Assembly (NCBI RefSeq): GCF_001591505.1
Contig: NZ_BCVA01000003.1
Span: 1 to 64,000 of the forward strand
DNA length: 64,000 bases
Direction of reading: 5' to 3'
DNA from: Neobacillus niacini NBRC 15566
Lineage (GTDB): Bacteria > Bacillota > Bacilli > Bacillales > Cytobacillaceae
In this document: positions 8,134 to 16,995 of the stretch, piece by piece
Position numbering within the stretch: the stretch's first letter is position 1
Layout of the letters: each line of letters begins with the position of its first letter
Made by a program: the position numbers and the translations under genes
The notes under the pieces: model-generated
Seen by the model: the letters and a program-made list of their open reading frames with translations, nothing else
The model's database searches: none
Told to the model about the DNA's origin: nothing

Positions 8134-8898
8134 TTAAATAAGTTTAACACCACTAATCAAAATCATGATGGCCATAATTGTTCTTAATGGCTTCGCTGGG
8201 AATTTGGAGGATAAGTTACTCCCAATCAGAACCCCTGGGATGGAACCCATCAGCAGGTTCATCACCAATAAATAGTCAACATTGCCAATACCAGCATGCA
8301 TAAATCCGGCAGCTGTGACGAGTAAAAATGCATGAGCAATATCTGTTCCGACAAGCTCTGAAGGGCTCATTCTGTATAGATAAAGCATTGCCAAGGCAAA
8401 CAAAGAACCAGAACCAATAGAAGTCAGCCCAACAATAAAGCCCAAGATAACCCCAATACCAATCGTTAAACCACGTTTCTCATGAAGCGGCTTTTTTTGG
8501 AGAGAGTTTTCTTTTAATTTACCTTTAGCAAACGTTTTAATAAGAGTAGTCAATGCTACTAAAATTAAAACGTATCCTAAAGCATGTTTGATTACTTCCT
8601 CTTGGTTATGAAAAAATGAGTCGAACAGATGGAGAATCCCGACTGCACATATTGCACTTGGAATACTTCCGATAGCAAGATATTTTACCAGCGTTAGATT
8701 GATCGTCTTTTGCCTCCAATGTTGAAAAGATCCGAAAAGCTTGGTGATAGAATTATAAACCAGGTCTGTTCCTACTGCTATGGATGGACTAATCCCTAAT
8801 AATATTAATATGGGTGTTAACAAAGCTGCTCCGCCCACACCGGTCAAGCCAACCATAAACCCGATTAATAGCCCCATTAGAATAATTCCAATACTCAT
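8134..8898 (-). CDS. TauE/SafE family sulfite or organosulfonate exporter
   Basis: A 254-aa membrane protein of the TauE/SafE family (PF01925). It has two homologous halves, each opening with a glycine-rich GLIGFMVGLTGVGGA-type motif (N-terminal copy, and IGVILGFIVGLTSIGSG in the middle), and about eight membrane segments. Family members export sulfite, sulfoacetate or other C-S compounds, though many are uncharacterised. The ATG at 8898 is preceded by GGAG at 11 bases; an upstream GTG at 8910 overlaps that GGAG. It lies 1.9 kb from a sulfate-assimilation and sulfonate operon on the other strand, which makes an export role plausible but unproved. Confidence 0.85.
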   Translation of the reverse strand: MSIGIILMGLLIGFMVGLTGVGGAALLTPILILLGISPSIAVGTDLVYNSITKLFGSFQHWRQKTINLTLVKYLAIGSIPSAICAVGILHLFDSFFHNQEEVIKHALGYVLILVALTTLIKTFAKGKLKENSLQKKPLHEKRGLTIGIGVILGFIVGLTSIGSGSLFALAMLYLYRMSPSELVGTDIAHAFLLVTAAGFMHAGIGNVDYLLVMNLLMGSIPGVLIGSNLSSKFPAKPLRTIMAIMILISGVKLI

Positions 8899-8982
8899 TA
8901 GGCCACACACTCCATATTTGTCTAACTGCTTATCAATAAATTATGAAGTGGTTAAATGCCATGTTACTACTGCCCAAACCCA

Positions 8983-9013
8983 AATTAAAAGAGGGCGGTC
9001 AACACCGTCCTCT
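8983..9013 (-). terminator. Terminator of the 95-aa gene
   Basis: A 10-bp stem (AGAGGACGGT with one mismatch in the partner arm) and 4-base loop, followed on the minus strand by CTTTTAATTT. Confidence 0.75.
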
Positions 9014-9023
9014 AACCTTATCT

Positions 9024-9311
9024 TTATTCTTCTTCATCCTCTTCTTCTTTTAGCTTAATTTTTTTACAACCCACATACAAGCAGGATAGAATATCAAGCC
9101 CTGGTTTAGCCTTTGCTAATCCTTTTATATAGGGAGTGACCAAATCTTTAAAATCAGAACCCACTTCTTCATCTTCTAAAATGCCGTAAACATACAACTT
9201 CTTTTCATCAAATAAAAAGGCAACATTTCCTACACCCTTATTTTTCGAATTAACGACATTCAAGACCTGATATTCCGGGGTTATAACCTCAGGTGAAAAA
9301 TATATTTGCAA
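9024..9311 (-). CDS. Conserved-looking small acidic protein of unknown function
   Basis: A 95-aa soluble protein starting with TTG at 9311, nine bases after AAAGGAG. It begins with a beta-rich segment (MQIYFSPEV, YQVLNV, VGNVAFLFDEKKLYVYGIL) and ends in an unusual run of acidic and lysine residues (KLKEEEDEEE). Two cysteines lie near residue 80 in LSCLYVGC. I do not recognise the family. It lies 30 bp after the MFS gene on the same strand and before its own terminator, so it is probably cotranscribed with it. Confidence 0.7.
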   Translation of the reverse strand: MQIYFSPEVITPEYQVLNVVNSKNKGVGNVAFLFDEKKLYVYGILEDEEVGSDFKDLVTPYIKGLAKAKPGLDILSCLYVGCKKIKLKEEEDEEE

Positions 9312-9341
9312 TTAAATCTACTCCTTTATATCTAACATGAC

Positions 9342-10592
9342 TTAGGTGAATTGCAATTTTTCAAATAATGAATCACTTTCATTTTCTTCCGATGGTTTGG
9401 TTTTCGCTACGTGAATCAAGACCATACAAAGCAGTGCACAAAACAATGTTAAGCCGGCAGTGACTAAAAACATACCAGATCTGGACCATTCCATTAGGGA
9501 GCCAAAGACAGGAGGACCAATCGCCACCCCTAAGAATCGAACAGAACCGTATAAGGAGGTTACAAAACCCCTTCGGTCTGTGGGAACGGAACCCGTGATA
9601 AAACTATTGATACATGGGAGAACAAGTCCTGTTCCAATACTGCTTACAGAAAGTACGGCGAAAAAGGGAACTAAATTTTTAAAGAATATCAGCGTTGCAA
9701 AAGAAGTTGTCATTAGCAATAACCCTAATACGATTAAGGTTTTCATCAACTTCATTTTTTTACCAATTTTACTTCCAGTTATATATGAGGTGGTAGTCAT
9801 GACAAGTAGGGGAATAGCTAATATCAATCCTTTTAACACACCATCAATTTGATAATCCTTTTCCAATATGTCTGAAATGTAAAATAAGATCCCAAAAAGT
9901 GTAAATAAACAAGTTGCTCCTGTTATATAAGCAGCAAATAACCAACGGCCCTCCGTTTTAAAAACAGATACAAGACCCTTCACATATTTACCAACCGGAG
10001 GGGGTTCCTTTTTGGTTTTCTTTTCCTTGATGAAAAAGATCGTTAATAAGCAGGAAATAGCACAGAAAATCGGAAAGGCGAAAAACGCTGCATACCAAAA
10101 GATTAAGGCTAAAAGAGAGCCGATAATCGGGCTGATAACCTTTCCAAAACCGTTGGATGCTTCAACTAAACCTAAAACTTTACTTTGCTGCCCACCTTTA
10201 AATAAATCACCTGTTAAAGCCATGGCAATAGGGGCAGTTCCTGCAGCACCCATACCTTGCATAATCCTGCCTGCAAGGATCCATGTATAAGAATTGTCAA
10301 ACCAAGCGGAGGCCGCACCCGCTAAAAGTCCTCCACTCCCATATAAAATGAGGGCTGGGATAATAATGGCCTTTCGCGAAAACCTGTCAGACAAATAACC
10401 TAAGACAGGTATCGATATGGCAGCTGCAATTGAAAATGCAGATATGACTAAACTAACTTGAAATTGTGAAATATCGAGTTCTGACTTCATTTTAGGAAGG
10501 ACTGGAATAAGCATTGAGTTTCCTAAAACAAGGATAAGCGGTATGGAACTAATGGCCAGAATCGTTAAGCCGCTATGTTTTTGCTTTGACAA
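9342..10592 (-). CDS. MFS transporter (YitG/YmfD-like drug or siderophore exporter)
   Basis: A 416-aa, 12-helix major facilitator with the [16 protein letters not shown] loop between helices 2 and 3 and the [12 protein letters not shown] motif of DHA1 exporters near residue 115. The N-terminus ([19 protein letters not shown]) recalls the B. subtilis YitG/YmfD group, of which YmfD exports bacillibactin. YitG is a neighbour of yitD in B. subtilis, which supports orthology by position. The start is TTG at 10592, seven bases after AGGGGTG. The substrate is unknown. Confidence 0.85.
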   Translation of the reverse strand: MSKQKHSGLTILAISSIPLILVLGNSMLIPVLPKMKSELDISQFQVSLVISAFSIAAAISIPVLGYLSDRFSRKAIIIPALILYGSGGLLAGAASAWFDNSYTWILAGRIMQGMGAAGTAPIAMALTGDLFKGGQQSKVLGLVEASNGFGKVISPIIGSLLALIFWYAAFFAFPIFCAISCLLTIFFIKEKKTKKEPPPVGKYVKGLVSVFKTEGRWLFAAYITGATCLFTLFGILFYISDILEKDYQIDGVLKGLILAIPLLVMTTTSYITGSKIGKKMKLMKTLIVLGLLLMTTSFATLIFFKNLVPFFAVLSVSSIGTGLVLPCINSFITGSVPTDRRGFVTSLYGSVRFLGVAIGPPVFGSLMEWSRSGMFLVTAGLTLFCALLCMVLIHVAKTKPSEENESDSLFEKLQFT

Positions 10593-10754
10593 GGATCTAC
10601 ACCCCTAACTGTGAGAATAGCCTTTTTATTGTTTCAAGTGAAGGCAGAGTTTATGCAAGACAATAGCCTAATTTCTCCTTTTCAAGCCTAATATCTACAC
10701 ATTCACCTAATTTTTGAATAATCTATCCTAGAAAAAAAGAGGAGGCGCTTTTAT

Positions 10755-11522
10755 ATGGATTTTTTAATACTTCCAGAAAGGACGTCAGGAAATAGAACGT
10801 ATGGCTTGACCTCGGTGATCGATTTTGGCACCCCAATCGGTGAGTTAAAGCATATTTTAGATGATTATGGATACCTCATTGATATTGCCAAGATAGGAAT
10901 TGGTTCTGCCTATGTGACTCCAAATCTAAGGCGAAAAATAGAACTTTATAAGGAGCATCAGATAAAGCCTTATTGTGGAGGAACACTATTTGAAAAATGC
11001 TTTTACCAAAATAAGGTGCCAGAATATTTAAGGCATTTACGTAATTTAGGAATTGAATGGATTGAAATTTCCAACGGAACTCTGGACATACCACTTGAAG
11101 AACGCCTCCAATTAATTTCTAGTATTAAGAAGGATTTTCACGTCATTGCTGAAGTTGGGTCAAAGGATTCTACTAAGGAAATGGATATTTCTGCCTGGAA
11201 GGAAGAAATAAACCTTTTATTACACGCCGGGTGTGACTATGTGATTACAGAAGGCAGGGACTCAGGGACTTCAGGGATTTATGAAAAAACAGGCAGCATA
11301 AAATCTAATTTAATTCAGGAATTAATAAAAAATATCGACAGTAAAAAGATTATCTTTGAGGCACCAACCCCAAAACACCAAATGTATTTTATTAGAGAAG
11401 TTGGACCAAACGTTAATTTAGGTAATGTAAGACTTCAGGATGTTTTAGTATTAGAAACACAACGCTGTGGACTGCGGAGTGAGACCTTTTATGTGGAGGA
11501 AGATGAATGCAAATTACTGTGA
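10755..11522 (+). CDS. yitD: Phosphosulfolactate synthase (ComA family)
   Basis: This 255-aa TIM-barrel protein belongs to the ComA family (PF02679). The family adds sulfite to phosphoenolpyruvate to give (2R)-phospho-3-sulfolactate, the first step to 3-sulfolactate in Bacillus spores and to coenzyme M in methanogens. Recognisable segments are TSVIDFGTPIG, DIAKIGIGSAY, PYCGGTLFE, VIAEVGSKDS, DYVITEGRDSG and IIFEAPTPKHQ. GAGGAGG precedes the ATG. It opens an operon with a histidine phosphatase and the sulfate-activation genes, so sulfite made by the following enzymes could feed it. The last 16 bases overlap the next gene. Confidence 0.9.
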   Translation: MDFLILPERTSGNRTYGLTSVIDFGTPIGELKHILDDYGYLIDIAKIGIGSAYVTPNLRRKIELYKEHQIKPYCGGTLFEKCFYQNKVPEYLRHLRNLGIEWIEISNGTLDIPLEERLQLISSIKKDFHVIAEVGSKDSTKEMDISAWKEEINLLLHAGCDYVITEGRDSGTSGIYEKTGSIKSNLIQELIKNIDSKKIIFEAPTPKHQMYFIREVGPNVNLGNVRLQDVLVLETQRCGLRSETFYVEEDECKLL

Positions 11523-12046
11523 TTAGACACCTTCCAACGGAATGGAATAAAAAAACGTGGCTTCAGGGGAGGAAGGACATCGGACTTTCACAGGTTTCCG
11601 AAGAATTATTAAAAGGGATTGCTGACAATCGAATGAGACTTGAAAAATTAGCACCATTTGACCTTGTTTTAGCAAGTACATTACAAAGAACCCATCAAAC
11701 AGCCAATCTCTATGGATTTGAATACGAAATAGAGGGATTGTTAGATGAATTAAACTTTGGACCATTTGAAGGTGTACCCAAAAATAAGCTAATAGAAAAA
11801 TATGGGGACGTCTGGTTTGAAAATCCGAAAGAATTGGTTTTAGGGGAGAGTATAAACAATTTAGAAAAGCGGATTGAACTGTTTTTAAATAAATATCAAA
11901 CATATAGAAATATCCTAGCGTTTGGCCATGGCTCTTGGATAAGAGCTATGATTTCATATGTCAAGTATGGTGATATTAACCAAATGAATAAGCTGGAAGT
12001 GGTTAACAATGCCTGTATCACGTTGGCCATTTATCCCAAGGTATAG
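11507..12046 (+). CDS. Histidine phosphatase family protein, possible phosphosulfolactate phosphatase
   Basis: A 179-aa member of the phosphoglycerate-mutase-like histidine phosphatases. The nucleophile is His8 in VIRHLPTEWN, where the usual RHG glycine is replaced by leucine. Arg61 (TLQRTHQTA), Glu81 (LDELNFGPFEG) and the second His141 (AFGHGSWIRA) complete the catalytic set. The ATG lies inside the end of yitD with GGAGGAAG before it, so the two are translationally coupled. B. subtilis uses an unrelated phosphatase, YitC, at this step. I infer, without proof, that this enzyme hydrolyses phosphosulfolactate; a general sugar-phosphate role is the alternative. Confidence 0.8.
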   Translation: MQITVIRHLPTEWNKKTWLQGRKDIGLSQVSEELLKGIADNRMRLEKLAPFDLVLASTLQRTHQTANLYGFEYEIEGLLDELNFGPFEGVPKNKLIEKYGDVWFENPKELVLGESINNLEKRIELFLNKYQTYRNILAFGHGSWIRAMISYVKYGDINQMNKLEVVNNACITLAIYPKV

Positions 12047-12068
12047 GAGAGAAATGGAGGTCTGAGGA

Positions 12069-12779
12069 TTGTCTGAGATGTTAACGCATGATAAATGGGA
12101 TGAAAAACGAATTGCCTCCTTTATGAATAACCAGCCAGATTATTTAGATGTATTAAAGTGGGCATATCAAGAATATCAAGACGAAATTGTCTATGCCTGC
12201 AGCTTTGGTGTAGAGGGTATCGTACTAATCGATTTAATTTCTAAGGTAAATAAAGAGGCCAAAATCATTTTTCTTGATACAGGATTACATTTTCCAGAAA
12301 CCTATGAATTAATAGAAGAGGTTAAGAATCGATACCCTTCCTTGAAAATCAACATGATAAAGCCGAAGAATTCCTTGGAGGACCAGGCAAAATGGTATGG
12401 GGAAGAATTATGGAAGCATAATCCCAACCTTTGCTGCCATATGAGAAAGGTAGTTCCTCTGCAGGAAGGATTAGCGGATGCAAAGGCATGGATTTCTGGT
12501 TTAAGACGTGAACAATCCCTTTCTAGGAGCAAGACAGAATATATTAATAAAGATGACAAATTTCAAAAAATCAAAGTATGTCCCCTCATCCATTGGACCT
12601 CAGAAGATATCATGACGTATATTCAACTTAATAAGCTGCCTTATAATCCACTCCATGACAAAGGGTACCCAAGTATCGGCTGTGCTCCTTGCACGAAGCC
12701 TGTTTCAGACCAAAAGGATTCGCGTGCGGGCAGATGGGCGGGTCTATCAAAAACAGAATGTGGATTACATGAATCATAA
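12069..12779 (+). CDS. cysH: Assimilatory adenylyl-sulfate (APS/PAPS) reductase
   Basis: A 236-aa reductase that converts APS or PAPS to sulfite using thioredoxin. The PP-loop nucleotide site is CSFGVEG near residue 44. Cys122-Cys123 and Cys205-x2-Cys208 form the four-cysteine set of the [4Fe-4S] APS-reductase type, and Cys231 in the C-terminal ECGLH is the catalytic thiol. The likely start is TTG at 12069, seven bases after GGAGG; ATG at 12078 is possible. It corresponds by position to B. subtilis yitB rather than to the main cysH operon. The sulfite product is the substrate of the upstream phosphosulfolactate synthase. Confidence 0.92.
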   Translation: MSEMLTHDKWDEKRIASFMNNQPDYLDVLKWAYQEYQDEIVYACSFGVEGIVLIDLISKVNKEAKIIFLDTGLHFPETYELIEEVKNRYPSLKINMIKPKNSLEDQAKWYGEELWKHNPNLCCHMRKVVPLQEGLADAKAWISGLRREQSLSRSKTEYINKDDKFQKIKVCPLIHWTSEDIMTYIQLNKLPYNPLHDKGYPSIGCAPCTKPVSDQKDSRAGRWAGLSKTECGLHES

Positions 12780-12812
12780 TCGGCTTTACCTATTCGGCCG
12801 TTTTATGATTCA
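12770..12812 (+). other. Hairpin spanning the cysH stop codon
   Basis: Left arm 12770-12784 and right arm 12797-12812 pair over about 14 bp (TGAATCATAA with TTATGATTCA, then CGGC with GCCG). The cysH stop is in the left arm. There is no terminal T-run, so an RNA-processing or partial-attenuation role is more likely than full termination. Confidence 0.6.
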
Positions 12813-12832
12813 GTTGGAATTGGGAGGGAAGA

Positions 12833-14008
12833 ATGATGAGTGAGAGTGTGCCACATGGTGGCAAATTAATCAATCGTATTAACCATGGTCTTTCTATTGA
12901 CTTATCACGAAACTATGTTTTGCTCGATAATTTGGAATTAAGCGATATGGAGTTAATTGCAAATGGCGCGTATAGCCCTTTAGAAGGGTTCATGGGAAAA
13001 GCCGATTATGAGTCGGTTGTAAGAAAAATGAGGTTATCCAACGGTCTTCCGTGGTCGTTACCGATTACATTAGCGATAGATAAGAATAAAGCTATCGAAC
13101 TTAAGGTTGGGGAAACGATTAATCTGATAAAAGATGGAGTCGTTTATGGTGAAATGAATGTGGAGGAAATCTATATTCCTGATAAAATCGTAGAGGCGGA
13201 AATGGTTTATAAAACAACGGACTTGCAGCACCCTGGTGTAAAAAAACTGTTCGCAAGGGATGAACTCTATGTAGCAGGTCCCATTATGATGGCTAGAAGG
13301 ATTAATAACAGTGAGTTTGAACGTTTTTATCTAGATCCAATCCAAACAAGGGAGAAATTTAGGAATCTTGGCTGGCAGACAGTAGTAGGATTCCAAACTA
13401 GAAATCCAGTGCACAGAGCACATGAATATATTCAAAAAACAGCCTTAGAGACGGTTGATGGTCTTTTTCTAAATCCTTTAGTTGGGGAGACAAAGGCGGA
13501 TGATATCCCAAGTGATATAAGGATGAAAAGCTATCAGGTTTTACTTGAACATTACTATCCAAAAGATCGTGTTTTCTTATCTGTTTTCCCGGCTGCTATG
13601 CGTTATGCAGGACCTAGAGAAGCGATTTTTCATGCCATCGTTCGGAAAAATTTCGGATGTACTCATTTTATTGTTGGGCGGGACCATGCGGGAGTAGGAA
13701 ACTATTATGGAACATATGATGCTCAGAAAATCTTTAGTGAATTTAACGAAGCGGACCTAGGAATTAAGCCACTATTTTTTGAACATAGTTTTTATTGTAA
13801 AAAGTGTGAAAACATGGCCTCTGAGAAAACCTGTCCACATGATTCTCGTGATCATGTTGTCCTGTCCGGAACAAAGGTAAGAGCCATGTTAAAAAATGGA
13901 GTGCACCCGCCTAAGGAATTCAGTCGACCTGAGGTAATTGAAATTCTAATTCAAGGTATGAAGCATGTTTACACGAAGGAAATAAAGGGTGTTGAACATG
14001 AAAAATAG
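12833..14008 (+). CDS. sat: Sulfate adenylyltransferase (ATP sulfurylase)
   Basis: A 391-aa homomeric ATP sulfurylase that makes APS from ATP and sulfate. The N-terminal PUA-like domain ends near residue 165. The catalytic domain carries [12 protein letters not shown], with the QxRNxxHxxH ATP site, and [14 protein letters not shown] Cys-x2-Cys...Cys...His set (CKKCENM, CPHD) near residue 325 is typical of Bacillus-type Sat. GGGAGGGAAG precedes the ATG, with a second ATG one codon later. The end overlaps cysC. Confidence 0.95.
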   Translation: MMSESVPHGGKLINRINHGLSIDLSRNYVLLDNLELSDMELIANGAYSPLEGFMGKADYESVVRKMRLSNGLPWSLPITLAIDKNKAIELKVGETINLIKDGVVYGEMNVEEIYIPDKIVEAEMVYKTTDLQHPGVKKLFARDELYVAGPIMMARRINNSEFERFYLDPIQTREKFRNLGWQTVVGFQTRNPVHRAHEYIQKTALETVDGLFLNPLVGETKADDIPSDIRMKSYQVLLEHYYPKDRVFLSVFPAAMRYAGPREAIFHAIVRKNFGCTHFIVGRDHAGVGNYYGTYDAQKIFSEFNEADLGIKPLFFEHSFYCKKCENMASEKTCPHDSRDHVVLSGTKVRAMLKNGVHPPKEFSRPEVIEILIQGMKHVYTKEIKGVEHEK

Positions 14009-14597
14009 TCAAAACATCACTTGGCACCATTCGAGTGTCAGTAAAAAAGAACGTCATGTGAAGAATGGTCATAAAAGTTGTGTTCTTTGGTTCACAGGGT
14101 TATCTGGGTCTGGGAAATCTACTTTGGCGAATGCAGTGGATCACTCATTATTTCATGAGGGATATAGCAGCTATGTATTAGACGGTGATAATATTCGCCA
14201 TGGCTTAAATAGTGATTTACGTTTTGGTCCTGCAGATCGAAAAGAAAATATCCGGAGGATTGGAGAAGTGGCAAAGCTATTTGTAGACAGCGGGATTATC
14301 GTCTCATCTGCCTTTATTTCTCCGTTTCAAGAGGATAGAGAGCTAGTTCGTCAAATGTTTGATATAGGAGAATTTGTTGAGATTTTTGTTAAATGCCCTA
14401 TTGAGGTCTGTGAAAATAGGGATCCCAAAGGGTTATATAAAAAAGCAAGAAAGGGAGAAATTCCAGAGTTTACAGGGATTTCTTCTCCGTATGAGTCTCC
14501 TGATCTACCTGAGATTGTAATTGAAACAGATCATATGACGATTACTCAATCAGTTGAAATCATAAAAAAATACCTAAAAGATAAGAAGATTCTATAA
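13998..14597 (+). CDS. cysC: Adenylyl-sulfate kinase
   Basis: A 199-aa APS kinase that phosphorylates APS to PAPS. The P-loop is GLSGSGKST (residues 34-42), and [10 protein letters not shown] and [10 protein letters not shown] are family signatures. I chose ATG at 13998 because family proteins start a few residues before ENITWH-like segments; a GTG at 13989 is in frame. The start overlaps sat by 11 bases. Having both a kinase and a reductase of the Fe-S type means either APS or PAPS could be reduced. It corresponds to B. subtilis yisZ. Confidence 0.94.
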   Translation: MKNSQNITWHHSSVSKKERHVKNGHKSCVLWFTGLSGSGKSTLANAVDHSLFHEGYSSYVLDGDNIRHGLNSDLRFGPADRKENIRRIGEVAKLFVDSGIIVSSAFISPFQEDRELVRQMFDIGEFVEIFVKCPIEVCENRDPKGLYKKARKGEIPEFTGISSPYESPDLPEIVIETDHMTITQSVEIIKKYLKDKKIL

Positions 14598-14615
14598 GGG
14601 TCTTCTTACCTTTTT
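14582..14615 (+). terminator. Terminator of the sulfur operon
   Basis: An 8-bp stem (TAAGAAGA with TCTTCTTA) spans the cysC stop and is followed by CCTTTTT. It reaches into the 3' end of the converging yitE gene. Confidence 0.6.
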
Positions 14616-15223
14616 CGCCAATTTGCTGTTAAAAACCTTATTCTATGGATCTTTAAATCATAGATAAAATCAATAATATTGGTAGAAAAAAATTGGCAAA
14701 TAATCGCATATAAAACGATGTTATAGTCGATTACCACAGCGGTTAGTAAAAAGATAATAAGGTTAATTCCCATCATTACTTTTCCAGGGCTCAACTTTTT
14801 ATAGTTGGCAATCATTAACGATGGAATGACCATTCCACCACTTGATGCACCTGCCCGAATCAATAATCCGACTCCAAAGCCAAAAACAATACTCCCAGCC
14901 ACAATACAGATGAAAATATTAATGTGCGGGTGAGGATAGTGAGAAGTTATGTAACCTACCGTCATAGCGGTAATCGCAACTGAGATAATAGTGCGAAAGG
15001 TCCAGGTAAAACCAAAATAAGGGAGAGCAAATAATAAAAAGACAACATTCGCCAGCCATAAGGAAAATCCAAGTGATAGATGGGAAAAATGATTGATTAG
15101 GATGGCAAGACCAGCACCCCCGCCAGACGGAATGGAATGTGGAAATAAAAATACAGACATAGCAAAACCCTGAAGGGTTGCTCCTATTACTAAGCAAAAA
15201 TATGTCAGCAATGTTTTTTTCAT
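14606..15223 (-). CDS. yitE: YitE, UPF0750/YitT-family membrane protein
   Basis: A 205-aa integral membrane protein with five or six helices. It has the PHSIPSGGGAGLAI loop and the GASSGGMVIPS motif that define the YitT/UPF0750 family, but lacks the extra C-terminal DUF2179 domain of longer paralogues. Length and gene neighbourhood agree with B. subtilis YitE, next to yitD. The family may move small organic or metal ions, but no substrate is established. It converges on cysC and the two share the short overlap region at their ends. Confidence 0.85.
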   Translation of the reverse strand: MKKTLLTYFCLVIGATLQGFAMSVFLFPHSIPSGGGAGLAILINHFSHLSLGFSLWLANVVFLLFALPYFGFTWTFRTIISVAITAMTVGYITSHYPHPHINIFICIVAGSIVFGFGVGLLIRAGASSGGMVIPSLMIANYKKLSPGKVMMGINLIIFLLTAVVIDYNIVLYAIICQFFSTNIIDFIYDLKIHRIRFLTANWRKR

Positions 15224-15350
15224 AACTAATAGAAATGGATCCTCAAATGTATAATCGTGATCTCCACTTTCATTCCTCCTCTTTGGACTACCTCTCCTTG
15301 TCCATTTTATGAGAAAGGAAAAAGGAATATGTTGAATTAATTTTTACAAT

Positions 15351-15379
15351 AAAAAAAGTGCACGCTGCAGCGTACACTT
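15351..15379 (-). terminator. Terminator of the CstA gene
   Basis: An imperfect palindrome (AAGTGTACGCTGCAGCGTGCACTT on the minus strand, written here as two 12-base halves) is followed by seven T residues on that strand. Confidence 0.85.
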
Positions 15380-15402
15380 AATTTTTCAGAGGGGAAAGTA
15401 CA

Positions 15403-16851
15403 TTACGCAACTTTCCATCCAGAAATATCATCTTCAAGCGGCATATTAGTTGCTCGTGCCTTTTTAGCAGCACGGAAGAATAACCCAATAAGTACAGCAG
15501 CACCGATGAAGCCGCCAATCCAAGAAAATGTCATCGGCAATCCAAACCCGATAGGTGCATTTAATATATAGGTAATGACCATCACTAACATGAACGAGCC
15601 TGGCACCAATGCTGTATAGTAGTTTTTCTTAGCAATATACAAGTACATGGCACCGACAAAGAGCGCAATGACAGCTGTTGCTTGGTTGGCCCAACTGAAG
15701 TATCTCCATAATAAATTAAAGTCAATTTGAGTAAGTATAGCTGAAATCACGAATAAAGGTAGTGCAATCCATAAGCGGCTTGAAAATTTCTTTTGGGCAA
15801 TATTTAGGTATTCTGCAATAATCATGCGTGCACTGCGGAAAGCAGTATCTCCAGAGGTAATCGGCAGGACCACCACGCCAAGAACAGCTAACGTTCCGCC
15901 AATGGCTCCAAGAAGAGCAGTAGATGCTTGGCTGACAACCGCACCAGGACCGCCAGCTGCTAAAATATCATTCAATCCGTTATAACCATTGAACAAACTC
16001 ATACCTGCAGCAGCCCAAATCATCGCAATGACACCTTCTGCAATCATCATACCGTAGAAAATTTTACGTCCTTGTTTTTCATTTTGTGTGGTACGTGAAA
16101 TAATAGGTGTTTGTGTCGCATGGAAGCCTGATAGCGCGCCGCATGAAATCGTGAAAAATAATAATGGCAAAATTGGGGCATTAGCTGGATGGAAATTAGT
16201 TAGTGATAATTCAGGAATTGGTGCCCCTGTTACAACCATTCCAATTCCTACACCTAAAGCACTGATTAAAAGCAAAGCACCAAAATACGGATAGAGTCGA
16301 CCAATGATTTTATCAACTGGAAGTAATGTAGCTGCAATATAATAAATGAAAATAGCCGTAATAATAATTCCTAATGCGATTTTTCCATCCATTAAGACGT
16401 GAAGCAGACTTGCTGGTGTGGAAACAAATACGGTACCTACTAATAAAAGAAGCAGAACTGCAAAGGCATTTACCACGTGCTTCATCACTTTTCCTAAGAA
16501 CTTACTTGCAAGCTCCGGTAAATGAGCACCTCGGTTACGGATTGAGATCATTCCAGTTAAATAGTCATGTACTGCTCCTGCGAAAATACAGCCAATCACG
16601 ATCCAGATAAAGGCGACTGGTCCATATAGAGCTCCCATAATGGGACCAAAAACCGGACCCGTGCCGGCAATATTTAAGAGTTGAATTAAGGAATTTTTTG
16701 ACGTGCTCATTGGCACATAGTCAACGCCATCGTTATTAACATAGGCAGGCGTTGCCCGATCTTCTTTCACGCCAAACATTTTTTCTATGAATTTTCCATA
16801 GGTAAAATAACCAATAATTAAAAGTGCAATACCAGCTAAAAATGTATACAA
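15403..16851 (-). CDS. cstA: CstA-family transporter, probable pyruvate uptake
   Basis: A 482-aa polytopic protein of the CstA family (PF02554) with about 13 membrane segments; this is the short form, against 701 aa in E. coli CstA. Family landmarks are GTGPVFGPIMGA near residue 60, DYLTGM and GCGALSGFHATQTPIISR. Relatives CstA and BtsT/YjiY take up pyruvate or peptides. The TTG at 16851 is five bases after GGGGGAG; a longer reading frame reaching 16983 has no ribosome binding site and would add a non-membrane tail. The adjoining upstream LytS/LytTR pair mirrors BtsS-BtsR, which controls the pyruvate transporter BtsT in E. coli. Confidence 0.88.
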   Translation of the reverse strand: MYTFLAGIALLIIGYFTYGKFIEKMFGVKEDRATPAYVNNDGVDYVPMSTSKNSLIQLLNIAGTGPVFGPIMGALYGPVAFIWIVIGCIFAGAVHDYLTGMISIRNRGAHLPELASKFLGKVMKHVVNAFAVLLLLLVGTVFVSTPASLLHVLMDGKIALGIIITAIFIYYIAATLLPVDKIIGRLYPYFGALLLISALGVGIGMVVTGAPIPELSLTNFHPANAPILPLLFFTISCGALSGFHATQTPIISRTTQNEKQGRKIFYGMMIAEGVIAMIWAAAGMSLFNGYNGLNDILAAGGPGAVVSQASTALLGAIGGTLAVLGVVVLPITSGDTAFRSARMIIAEYLNIAQKKFSSRLWIALPLFVISAILTQIDFNLLWRYFSWANQATAVIALFVGAMYLYIAKKNYYTALVPGSFMLVMVITYILNAPIGFGLPMTFSWIGGFIGAAVLIGLFFRAAKKARATNMPLEDDISGWKVA

Positions 16852-16951
16852 TACTTCTCCCCCTTTTTTAATGAATACGGTTACATATATTAGTTTAAAA
16901 GAGTTAGAGGCAGAATAGAGTGATTTTAGATTAACAAGTAAAAAAATAAGA

Positions 16952-16982
16952 ATATCATGCCTATAATAGGATTTAAGATGCA
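16952..16982 (-). promoter_or_regulatory. Candidate LytTR-type direct repeats before cstA
   Basis: Two related decamers on the minus strand, TGCATCTTAA (16973-16982) and GGCATGATAT (16952-16961), are spaced exactly 21 bp apart. Two copies one double-helical turn pair apart is the usual layout of LytTR sites. They lie about 100 bp before the cstA start and just after the regulator gene. Confidence 0.4.
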
Positions 16983-16995
16983 AAAATTGAAATGA

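Noticed and set aside
10593..10754. S-box or T-box leader before the sulfur operon
   Set aside because: No T-box or SAM-riboswitch core, and no terminator/antiterminator pair, is present in the 160 bp.
14919..15197. Second ORF inside yitE on the same strand
   Set aside because: Cys/Ser/Phe-rich shifted frame of a membrane protein gene; yitE itself has the family motifs.
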